Shown: piece after piece, positions 1 to 5,453 of the stretch
How positions within the stretch are numbered: the first letter of the stretch is position 1
How the letters are laid out: every line of letters starts with the position of its first letter
Assembly (NCBI GenBank): GCA_934645275.1
Contig: CAKUDW010000084.1
Span: 1 to 7,887 of the forward strand
Reading direction: 5' to 3'
Source of the DNA: an uncultured Clostridia bacterium
GTDB taxonomy: Bacteria > Bacillota_A > Clostridia > Christensenellales > Aristaeellaceae
DNA: 7,887 nucleotides
The notes under the pieces: generated by a model
Seen by the model: only the letters and a program-made list of their open reading frames with translations
What the model was told of the DNA's origin: nothing
Databases searched by the model: none
Position numbers and translations under genes: made by a program

Positions 1-134
1 TATGCGAGTACATCTGCGTTCTTCGCAAATCTAACATTGGAAATTGAACGTTTAGCGGTACCGGAGCAAGATTCCCAAGCACGCTTGGCAAAGCAACCCC
101 GGATTACTTCTCTGAAAGGCCCCGGGGACGCGTT
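1..134. other. Gene-free left edge with inverted repeats
   Basis: No convincing coding region is visible here. The stretch lies downstream of the dus stop codon (TAG, 137-135 on the minus strand). It contains several short perfect inverted repeats: TGCGA 3-7 with TCGCA 23-27; CCAAG 75-79 with CTTGG 84-88 (loop CACG); and CCCCGG 97-102 with CCGGGG 122-127. Two more reach into the dus 3' end: GACGC 127-131 with GCGTC 138-142, and CGGTACC 56-62 with GGTACCG 145-151. No T-rich tract follows any of them on either strand, so this is not a typical intrinsic terminator. It could be a structured 3' UTR, a small RNA or a palindromic repeat; I cannot assign it. Confidence 0.4.
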
Positions 135-1154
135 CTAGCGTCGGGGTACCGTGTCCAGATTAGGTTCGGGCGCAAGTTCAGAATGTGGCAGCAGATCGTC
201 CTGGCGCGCCAGACGATTCAGATAATCGTCCAGCTCGGCGCAGAACGCATCCAACGATTCAATGTGATTGAAACACTCGAGTTCTTCGCGCCAACCGCTG
301 AGTCCGGCAAGATACCAACCTGCATACTTGCGCATTTCGCATATGGCAAAGCGTTCCGGCTTCTGTTCGCAAAGTCGCCGGGCCAGCGTTTTAATCAGTA
401 CCACGCGCTCCGCTGCGCCACGCACAGGCGGCGTTCCTCCCTGTTCCAGAATAGCAACGTCTTGAAATATCCACGGATTTTTCAGCGCCGCGCGGCCGAT
501 ACACACGCCGTCCGCGCCGACTGCTTCCATAAATGGCCGCACATCCTGCGCCCGGGTCACGCCACCGTTGGCATAGAACGGTATGCGCACAGCCTCCCGG
601 GCGGCGCGCATCGCCTCAATATTCGGCTGCCCCATATAGCGCTGCTCGCGCGTGCGGCCATGCAGTATAATCTCGCGGCAACCCGAGGCTTCCGCCATGC
701 GGCACAGCTCCGGTGCAACGATGCGCTCATCATCCCAGCCAAGGCGCAGCTTTAGCCGCACTGGCATCTGAACCGCTGTACACACGGCCTGCAATATCGC
801 CTGTGCGCGCGGCAGATCCAGCAGCAACGCGGAACCGTTGCCACTGCCTACCACGCACCTGGCCGGACAGCCCATGTTGATTTCAATCGCGTCAAAACGG
901 TTCATGTCCTCTATGCGCCGCGCGGCGGCGGCCATCACGGCTGGATCGTTGCCGATCAACTGCGCGGCCAGATAACGCTCCTCCGGGCGACGCAGCAACA
1001 GTGCTTCAGCTGCGGAACTGCGCTTGCGGCGCATGCGCGCCAACCCAAGCGCACCGATCATTTCCGTGGTCGCGCCATGGGCGCCGTATTCGAAACACAC
1101 GCTGCGCAGCGGTGCGCCGCTCATGCCATCCATCGCCGCCAACAGACATTTCAT
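135..1154 (-). CDS. dus: tRNA-dihydrouridine synthase (Dus family)
   Basis: FMN-dependent enzyme that reduces uridines in the D-loop of tRNAs to dihydrouridine using NAD(P)H; cytosolic. The 339-residue product has the usual Dus length and layout. A TIM-barrel N-terminus begins MKCLLAAMDGMSG, matching the family's LAPMxGxT start. INMGCP holds the expected catalytic Cys96, followed by GSGNGSALLL. KLRLGW (135-140), HGRT (165-168), ANGGV (195-199) and IGRAALKNPWIF (219-230) are the FMN/tRNA-binding signatures. MRKYAGWYLAGL (274-285) matches the helical C-terminal domain. The reading frame is open for 74 more residues upstream, but these have no family resemblance and run antisense to the Smr gene, so I start at ATG 1154. 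An AAGGAG (1176-1171) lies 16 nt upstream, longer than usual; GTG 1169 is in frame but sits too close to it. The basic residue seen in many Dus GCPxxK motifs is Arg99 here, as GCPARC. Which Dus subgroup and which tRNA position are unresolved. Confidence 0.93.
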   Translation of the reverse strand: MKCLLAAMDGMSGAPLRSVCFEYGAHGATTEMIGALGLARMRRKRSSAAEALLLRRPEERYLAAQLIGNDPAVMAAAARRIEDMNRFDAIEINMGCPARCVVGSGNGSALLLDLPRAQAILQAVCTAVQMPVRLKLRLGWDDERIVAPELCRMAEASGCREIILHGRTREQRYMGQPNIEAMRAAREAVRIPFYANGGVTRAQDVRPFMEAVGADGVCIGRAALKNPWIFQDVAILEQGGTPPVRGAAERVVLIKTLARRLCEQKPERFAICEMRKYAGWYLAGLSGWREELECFNHIESLDAFCAELDDYLNRLARQDDLLPHSELAPEPNLDTVPRR

Positions 1155-1196
1155 TTCCAGAACATTCACTCTCCTTGAAAGCGAGGTTTTCCCTCC

Positions 1197-1445
1197 ATGT
1201 TGCAGCCTTCCATTATCGAAATCGACCTGCACGGCAAGAACACCTATCAGGCGCGCATCGCCATTGACGCCGCCCTGCGCCGCGCAGGCGCAGCTACCTG
1301 CCGCATCCGACTGATCCACGGCTGCAATCTCGGTACGGCAATCATGGATTTCATCTGGGATACCTATCAAGGGCATCCCCGCGTGCTTCGACTCGCCAAA
1401 GGTCCGAACCGCGGCATTACGGAGCTCGTGCTGCGCGAGTATTAA
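1197..1445 (+). CDS. Small Smr-domain protein
   Basis: The 82-residue protein consists of one Smr (small MutS-related) domain and nothing else. The hallmarks are IDLHG at residues 9-13, a helix (YQARIAIDAAL), the strand plus loop RLIHGCNLGTAI (38-49, with His41), then HPRVLRLAKGPNRGITELVL, which follows the family's HPxVxxF...GxGxTxVxL ending. Smr domains bind nucleic acid and often have endonuclease activity. Stand-alone versions this short are poorly characterised, so the cellular role is not inferred. In the second motif the usual HGxGxG reads HGCNLG, so the glycine-rich loop is altered. Start ATG 1197 has GAGG (1183-1186) 10 nt upstream. The gene is divergent from dus. Its TAA stop (1443-1445) overlaps the stop of the convergent amidohydrolase, leaving no room for a terminator between them. 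Confidence 0.8.
   Translation: MLQPSIIEIDLHGKNTYQARIAIDAALRRAGAATCRIRLIHGCNLGTAIMDFIWDTYQGHPRVLRLAKGPNRGITELVLREY
1212..1240 (-). promoter_or_regulatory. Possible weak sigma-A promoter for dus
   Basis: On the minus strand, GATAAT (1217-1212) is a good -10 candidate with 17 bp to a poor -35, TTCTTG (1240-1235). It would place the dus transcription start near 1205, inside the oppositely directed Smr gene. That location is expected, because only 42 bp separate the two start codons. The weak -35 keeps confidence low. Confidence 0.25.
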
Positions 1446-2305
1446 TCTGCGCGGAATCGGCGCTGAATCTCCGCTGCACCACGCGCAAGCAATGCATTCG
1501 TTTCCTCACCGAGCGCCTCTTCCAGATAGCGGCGTTCGTCCGCCGCGCCCTGAACGTGCGGTACGCGAAAGGCGCCCGCGTCGCTGCCGGGCGCAATAGC
1601 ACCGCCCATGGCTGAAAAGGCACGCAGATTCTTCTGTTGAAGCGCCAGCAGGGGCTCGAGTACCGCATCTGAATAACGGCCGCAGCCAATCAAATTGCCG
1701 ATGGTGGCCAGCGTCGGCACCCACACCGTACTGTGCGCGGCCATCGCGCGCAGCGCCGCCTCATCCAGGTACGCGCCATGCTCAATGGAATCTACGCCCG
1801 CCTCTGCCGCCGCGCGCACCGTCTCCGCACCGTTGGCGTGCGCCATCACTGCAAAGCCCTCGCCGTGAGCAATGTGTATCATCTCCGCAATGGTTTCGGC
1901 CGCCAGTGGCGTGCCCGTAATAACGCCATAATGGTCAAAATCCATCAGCCCGGAAATCATGATTTTGATAAAATCCGCACCCAACATCTTCGCCTCGCTC
2001 ACCAGCGACCGGTATTGCCGCATATCCTCGAAACCACGCCCAATAAAACCGCCGTAATGACCTCGGCAATAAATTGGAAACGCAGGCGTGCGATAGTCGA
2101 TGCCATACTCTGGCGCAAGCCGCGCTGCCGCCAAACAGATGCCCCATGCGTCTCCACCATCGCGCAAAAAGGCAACGCCACGCGCCGCATAGTCCTGTAG
2201 ACGCGCACGAATCAGCGCTTCGTCCGGCTGGACGCGCTGGTGGTCGATCGCCGCACGGTAATACACGCCGTCCAGTATCATATGAATGTGGCAATCGCAC
2301 GGCAT
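1442..2305 (-). CDS. Compact metal-dependent amidohydrolase
   Basis: Amidohydrolase-superfamily enzyme of the imidazolonepropionase/prolidase-like (COG1228-type) branch, predicted to hydrolyse a C-N bond with one or two bound metals. In the 287-residue product the metal ligands appear in order: DCHIH (His6, His8); FIKIMISG with Lys114, possibly the carboxylated bridging lysine; MAHANG (His156); IEHG (His176); and GSDAG (Asp242). RDGGD near residue 50 fits the same branch. The protein starts almost directly at the HxH strand, so it lacks the N-terminal beta-sandwich half of classical ~400-residue relatives. The start is ATG 2305, with AAGGGAG (2320-2314) 8 nt upstream; an upstream in-frame TTG at 2326 precedes that RBS and is rejected. 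A strong promoter lies immediately upstream. The substrate is unknown, and nothing in the neighbouring genes points to one. The stop shares TTAA (1442-1445) with the Smr gene. Confidence 0.85.
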   Translation of the reverse strand: MPCDCHIHMILDGVYYRAAIDHQRVQPDEALIRARLQDYAARGVAFLRDGGDAWGICLAAARLAPEYGIDYRTPAFPIYCRGHYGGFIGRGFEDMRQYRSLVSEAKMLGADFIKIMISGLMDFDHYGVITGTPLAAETIAEMIHIAHGEGFAVMAHANGAETVRAAAEAGVDSIEHGAYLDEAALRAMAAHSTVWVPTLATIGNLIGCGRYSDAVLEPLLALQQKNLRAFSAMGGAIAPGSDAGAFRVPHVQGAADERRYLEEALGEETNALLARGAAEIQRRFRAD

Positions 2306-2328
2306 GAAATCATCTCCCTTTACCAACT

Positions 2329-2357
2329 ATTGTAAATGAAAAAGATTGCATTTTCAA
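2329..2357 (-). promoter_or_regulatory. Sigma-A promoter for the amidohydrolase
   Basis: On the minus strand TTGAAA (2357-2352) is followed after exactly 17 bp by TACAAT (2334-2329). Both boxes are close to the sigma-A consensus. The predicted transcription start, near 2322, lies just ahead of the AAGGGAG ribosome binding site at 2320-2314, giving a very short leader of about 17 nt. Confidence 0.7.
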
Positions 2358-2384
2358 CCGCATTGTATCGTGCAGCGCGGTTGA
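2354..2384. promoter_or_regulatory. 8-bp inverted repeat over both -35 boxes (possible operator)
   Basis: TCAACCGC (2354-2361) and GCGGTTGA (2377-2384) are perfect inverted repeats separated by 15 bp, about two helical turns centre to centre. Each arm contains the TTGA of one of the two divergent -35 boxes. Part of the symmetry follows from having two -35 boxes back to back, but the GCGG extension of each arm is not explained by that. A dimeric regulator bound here would cover both promoters. No regulator gene lies in the window. Confidence 0.4.
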
Positions 2385-2409
2385 CCTTCGTTTTATTTTG
2401 GTTTAAAAT
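2381..2409 (+). promoter_or_regulatory. Sigma-A promoter for rubrerythrin
   Basis: TTGACC (2381-2386), a 17-bp spacer and TAAAAT (2404-2409) make a near-consensus sigma-A promoter, with the transcript starting near 2416. A second TATAAA (2444-2449) lies closer to the gene but has no matching -35. I see no clear PerR-type palindrome, although rubrerythrin genes are often under peroxide control. Confidence 0.7.
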
Positions 2410-2469
2410 AAGGTCGTACGCATTATTTCCGCACCATTTCGGGTATAAATAAATCCGGGAGGTGCTGAA

Positions 2470-3003
2470 ATGAACCTGAAGGAATCCAAAACCAAAGCAA
2501 ACTTGACGACTGCCTTCATGCAGGAAAGCCAGGCACGCAACCGCTACACGTTGTTCGCAGAAACTGCCCGCCGCGAGGGGTATGAACAAATTGCAGCTAT
2601 TTTTACCGAAACCGCTGAAAATGAACGTGCCCACGCGCAGCTCTGGTTGAACGCGCTGGGCGAAATGGGTTCGACCGCGCAGAATCTTTCCAAATCTGCC
2701 GAGGGTGAAAACTATGAATGGACACAGATGTACGATTGCTTCGCACGAGAAGCAGAGCAGGAGGGCTTCGTAGAGCTCGCCGCAAAATTTCGGGCTGTGG
2801 GAGAAATTGAAAAGGCGCATGAAGAACGCTACCGCCGTCTGCTGAGCAACATGGATTTGCAGGCTGTGTTTCAGAAGAGCGATGCAGTCATGTGGCAATG
2901 CCGGAACTGCGGCCATCTCATGATGGGTGCGACCGCGCCTGAAACCTGCCCGGTGTGCGGACACGCCCAGAGCTTTTTTCAGCTCAAAGCCGATAATTAT
3001 TGA
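2470..3003 (+). CDS. rbr: Rubrerythrin
   Basis: Non-haem diiron peroxidase that reduces hydrogen peroxide in the cytosol of anaerobes, receiving electrons through its own rubredoxin centre. The 177-residue protein has the classic two-part build. The ferritin-like four-helix domain carries ESQARNRY (Glu19), ENERAHA (Glu52, His55), REAEQEGF (Glu94, Glu98) and [10 protein letters not shown] (Glu114, His117), the expected diiron ligands. The C-terminal rubredoxin domain has CRNCGH (Cys144, Cys147) and CPVCGH (Cys160, Cys163) to bind one iron. Length and order match family members. ATG 2470 is preceded by GGGAGGT (2457-2463) at 6 nt, a strong site. It is followed after 42 bp by the FTR-like gene, with no terminator between, so the two are probably co-transcribed. 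Confidence 0.97.
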   Translation: MNLKESKTKANLTTAFMQESQARNRYTLFAETARREGYEQIAAIFTETAENERAHAQLWLNALGEMGSTAQNLSKSAEGENYEWTQMYDCFAREAEQEGFVELAAKFRAVGEIEKAHEERYRRLLSNMDLQAVFQKSDAVMWQCRNCGHLMMGATAPETCPVCGHAQSFFQLKADNY

Positions 3004-3008
3004 ATACT

Positions 3009-3028
3009 GCCGGCGCGTAAACGCCGGT
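3009..3028 (+). other. Short hairpin between rubrerythrin and FTR-like gene
   Basis: CCGGCG (3010-3015) and CGCCGG (3022-3027) pair around a six-base loop, with a possible extra G-U pair outside. No T-tract follows, so it is not a terminator as such. It may stabilise the upstream rubrerythrin message or mark a processing point that sets different levels of the two proteins. Confidence 0.45.
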
Positions 3029-3045
3029 CTACATAACGGGAGGAT

Positions 3046-3252
3046 ATGAACAAGATGAAGATTCGCTACAATGAGAATCAGGAAATCGTGGACAGCGTAA
3101 AGGAAGGTCTAAAGCGCACGGGTGGCTACTGCCCCTGCCGTTTGGCGCGCACGGAAGAAAACAAGTGTATGTGCAAGGAATTCCGCGATCAGATCAAGGA
3201 CCCCAACTTTGAAGGTTACTGCCACTGTCTATTGTATTACAAGGAAAAATAA
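3046..3252 (+). CDS. Ferredoxin-thioredoxin reductase catalytic-chain-like Fe-S protein
   Basis: The 68-residue protein resembles the catalytic (beta) chain of ferredoxin-thioredoxin reductase, which uses a [4Fe-4S] cluster next to a redox-active disulfide to pass ferredoxin electrons to thioredoxin-type partners. It has three Cys-x-Cys pairs: CPC (29-31), CMC (41-43) and CHC (59-61), with GGYCPCR and GYCHCLLYYK closely resembling the family. The spacing here is CPC-X9-CMC-X15-CHC, against CPC-X16-CPC-X8-CHC in the plant and cyanobacterial enzyme, so this belongs to a divergent stand-alone branch. No variable (alpha) chain is nearby. The GGGAGG at 3038-3043 lies only 2 nt before ATG 3046 but 11 nt before in-frame ATG 3055, so a 65-residue product starting MKIRYNE is also possible. 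It follows rubrerythrin in an apparent operon, and a strong terminator begins 5 nt after its stop. Confidence 0.82.
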   Translation: MNKMKIRYNENQEIVDSVKEGLKRTGGYCPCRLARTEENKCMCKEFRDQIKDPNFEGYCHCLLYYKEK

Positions 3253-3257
3253 AGCGC

Positions 3258-3295
3258 AAAATGGCCGGAATCACACATGCGATTCCGGCCATTTT
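3258..3295. terminator. Strong bidirectional intrinsic terminator
   Basis: A 15-bp perfect stem, AAAATGGCCGGAATC (3258-3272) with GATTCCGGCCATTTT (3281-3295), closes an 8-nt loop and runs into TTTTT on the plus strand. The A-rich left arm gives a matching T-run on the minus strand. It ends the rubrerythrin/FTR-like unit and can also stop transcripts coming from the ABC operon on the right. Confidence 0.92.
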
Positions 3296-3311
3296 TAGAG
3301 GACAAGAATTA

Positions 3312-3329
3312 GCAAAGCCAGAGCTTTGC
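3312..3329 (-). other. Hairpin downstream of the second permease gene
   Basis: GCAAAGC (3312-3318) and GCTTTGC (3323-3329) form a perfect 7-bp stem with a four-base loop, lying 43 nt past the permease stop on the minus strand. Only a weak T-containing run (TAATTCTT) follows. A longer imperfect stem, CGGCG (3334-3338) with CGCCG (3354-3358), lies just before it. Together these probably form the 3' UTR of the ABC operon ahead of the shared terminator at 3258-3295. Confidence 0.45.
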
Positions 3330-3372
3330 AGGCCGGCGACTCCAGCAGAGAGGCGCCGACAATGGCAATTCC

Positions 3373-4326
3373 TTATCTGTCCTCTCGGAAATATGCCAGA
3401 CCCAAGCTCTGAGGCGGCTGATCCTCACGCTTTTTGCGAATGCTGGTGAAAATCAGCACCAAAATAGTGAACAGATATGGCAGCATTTTGAGCAGCGGCT
3501 TGGTGGCCATGGTCACATTGATCCAGCTGATATTGGAAATATAGCTGCTGCAGCTGAACAAAAAGCCGAATATCGTCGAACCGATAATGGTCATGTGCGG
3601 CCGCCACAGTGCAAAAATCACCAGCGCCACAGAGAGCCAGCCCAAGCCTTCAAGGCTCTTGTAGGCCTCAGTGGAAGCCATGTAGTCAATGATATAATAG
3701 AATCCACCCAAACCGGCAATGCCGCAGCCAACGCAGGAAGCGCCGTACTTATACTTGCTCACGTTCACGCCCATCGCATCCGCCGTCGCCGGGCTCTCTC
3801 CCACCGCGCGCAGGTGCAGACCGACTCGCGTGCGATACAGCACATACGAAGCGGCAATCGCGATAATCACGCCCAGAAAGAACATTACGCCCAGATACTG
3901 AAGCGCATCGGTTCTGCCTGCAAATGGCCAGCGATACAGCAGCTTCGGGCCAACGAGATAGACGGTTTCGTCCATTTCGCTCATAATTACCTTCATCAGG
4001 CCAACGCCAAATGTGGTCATCGCAAGTCCGGTCACATTCTGGTTGGCACGCAGCGAAACCGTCAAAAAACTGTAAATCAGCCCCATCAGCATGCCCATCA
4101 CGAGCGCGCCCAGAATACCCAAAATTACAACCAGGAAGGCCGGGAGCGAGGATTTGCCAATCAGATTCAGCACCAGACAGCCACCCGCGCCGCCCATACA
4201 CATGACGCCGGGGATGCCCAAGTTCAGCTGACCCGCCTTTTCCGTAATGATTTCACCGGTGGAACCGTACATGAAAGTCGCGCCAAAGGCAAGGGAATCA
4301 ATCAGAAAGTTTAGCCAGATGCTCAT
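3373..4326 (-). CDS. ABC importer permease, NupQ/YufQ type (BPD_transp_2)
   Basis: Inner-membrane permease subunit of a BMP-type importer, expected to pair with the preceding permease to form the translocation channel. The 317-residue protein has about eight to ten hydrophobic spans. The family start GEIITEKAGQLNLGIPG (24-40) is present, followed by RANQNVTGLAM (93-103) and the cytoplasmic loop TRVGLHLRAVGESPA (166-180), which ends in the AMGVNV segment. That loop is the expected contact with the ATPase. The C-terminal tail is short and basic (RKKRED). Its ATG (4326-4324) overlaps the upstream permease stop as ATGA. An AAGGAGG (4340-4334) inside the upstream gene sits 7 nt before it, so the two are likely translationally coupled in about equal amounts. 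The best-known relatives (B. subtilis NupNOPQ) carry nucleosides, but this subunit does not by itself fix the substrate. Confidence 0.93.
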   Translation of the reverse strand: MSIWLNFLIDSLAFGATFMYGSTGEIITEKAGQLNLGIPGVMCMGGAGGCLVLNLIGKSSLPAFLVVILGILGALVMGMLMGLIYSFLTVSLRANQNVTGLAMTTFGVGLMKVIMSEMDETVYLVGPKLLYRWPFAGRTDALQYLGVMFFLGVIIAIAASYVLYRTRVGLHLRAVGESPATADAMGVNVSKYKYGASCVGCGIAGLGGFYYIIDYMASTEAYKSLEGLGWLSVALVIFALWRPHMTIIGSTIFGFLFSCSSYISNISWINVTMATKPLLKMLPYLFTILVLIFTSIRKKREDQPPQSLGLAYFREDR

Positions 4327-5453
4327 TTGACGCCCTCCTTAATCGCAGTGTGCGCTCTGCGACGCAGTTTTACTTTATAATTGATAAAAAATTCAGAACC
4401 AATGATGAAGAACAGAATGATGCCCACGATCACGTCCGGAATCGCACCGCTGACGTTAAAGTCCTGCGAAATCTGCGCCGCGCCCTGATTCAGCAGCGTA
4501 ATCAGGCCAGAAGTCAGCAACATGACCAGTGGATTGAAGTGCGCCAGCCAGGATACCATGATGGCAGTAAAGCCCTGGCCGCCAATGGATTCGGTGGTAA
4601 TGCTCTGATCCAGGCCGGCCGCGATCAGGTAGCCGGTCAGGCCGCACAGCAGGCCGCTGACGATCATCGTGCGCACGATAATCTTCTTCACGTTCATGCC
4701 ACTGTACTGTGCGGTTCGAACGCTGTTACCGACAACGGAAATCTCATATCCCTGCTTGCTGTAATTCAAGTACACATGCAGCGCAATCGTCAACAGCAAT
4801 GCAATCAGTATAATCAGGAAATAATCGTGTATAACTGTGGGCAGCTTGCCAAAGGACAGCTTACCCAGAGAAGACGAACCACTCGGAACCCACACCACCA
4901 GGAAGTAACTGACGACGTTGATGGCGACATAGTTCATCATCAGCGTAAAGAGCGTTTCATTGGTGTTCCACTTTGCCTTGAAAATGGCCGGAAACACGGC
5001 CCAAATCGCGCCGCAAAGCAGCGCCGCCGCAAGCATCAACACCAACAGCAGCCATTCCGGAACACGTCCGCCCAGATAAAACGCCACCGCAATCGCGCCC
5101 CAAACGCCCATCAGCGTCTGGCCCTCCGCGCCAATATTCCAAAACTGCATTCTGAATGCCGGCGTAACCGCCAGTGAAATGCACTGCAGCACAGCCATAT
5201 TCTTGAAAAACTTCCACATCTTTCGGGAAGTACTGAATGAGCTCTTCACAAGAAAACTGGAATAGAAATCCAGAATGCTCTTACTGCCAGACCGCAACTT
5301 ATCACTGAGAATATACGCGACGATTCCGCACACGACAAGGCCCATCAGAATCGCGGCCAGTCGAATCACCCAGGCCCTTGCTGCGGATATGCTCTCGCGC
5401 TTGGAAAGATGAATCAGCGGCTCATTTGCGGGCGCATTCTTCTTTTCGTTCAT
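4323..5453 (-). CDS. ABC importer permease, NupP/YufP type (BPD_transp_2)
   Basis: First of two dissimilar inner-membrane permeases of the BMP-type importer. The 376-residue product starts with a polar cytoplasmic segment of about 25 residues, then a hydrophobic helix (about 28-50) and a multi-span core. Family marks are FWNIGAEGQTLMG (about 104-116), the KWNTNETLFTLMMNY segment (about 161-175), and the ATPase-contact loop with GYEISVVGNSVRTAQYSG. A second late motif is GGQGFTAIMVSWLAHFNP. I chose ATG 5453: AAAGGAG (5468-5462) is 8 nt upstream, against 5 nt for the in-frame GTG one codon earlier. The start overlaps the ATPase stop as TGATG, and the end overlaps the next permease as ATGA, indicating tight coupling of ATPase, NupP-like and NupQ-like synthesis. 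Confidence 0.93.
   Translation of the reverse strand: MNEKKNAPANEPLIHLSKRESISAARAWVIRLAAILMGLVVCGIVAYILSDKLRSGSKSILDFYSSFLVKSSFSTSRKMWKFFKNMAVLQCISLAVTPAFRMQFWNIGAEGQTLMGVWGAIAVAFYLGGRVPEWLLLVLMLAAALLCGAIWAVFPAIFKAKWNTNETLFTLMMNYVAINVVSYFLVVWVPSGSSSLGKLSFGKLPTVIHDYFLIILIALLLTIALHVYLNYSKQGYEISVVGNSVRTAQYSGMNVKKIIVRTMIVSGLLCGLTGYLIAAGLDQSITTESIGGQGFTAIMVSWLAHFNPLVMLLTSGLITLLNQGAAQISQDFNVSGAIPDVIVGIILFFIIGSEFFINYKVKLRRRAHTAIKEGVK

Noticed and set aside
55..157. tRNA-like (for example selenocysteine tRNA-like) gene from an 8-pair outer stem
   Set aside because: The GTTCTA loop has six bases with a pyrimidine where a purine is required, the T-arm does not pair in register, and no CCA end or anticodon arm fits.
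1155..1376. 74-residue N-terminal extension of the dus reading frame
   Set aside because: It has no Dus-like sequence, is antisense to the well-supported Smr gene, and has no RBS at its start; family homology begins at ATG 1154.
2306..2326. TTG start at 2326 for the amidohydrolase
   Set aside because: It lies upstream of the AAGGGAG site and at about the predicted transcription start; ATG 2305 has correct RBS spacing.
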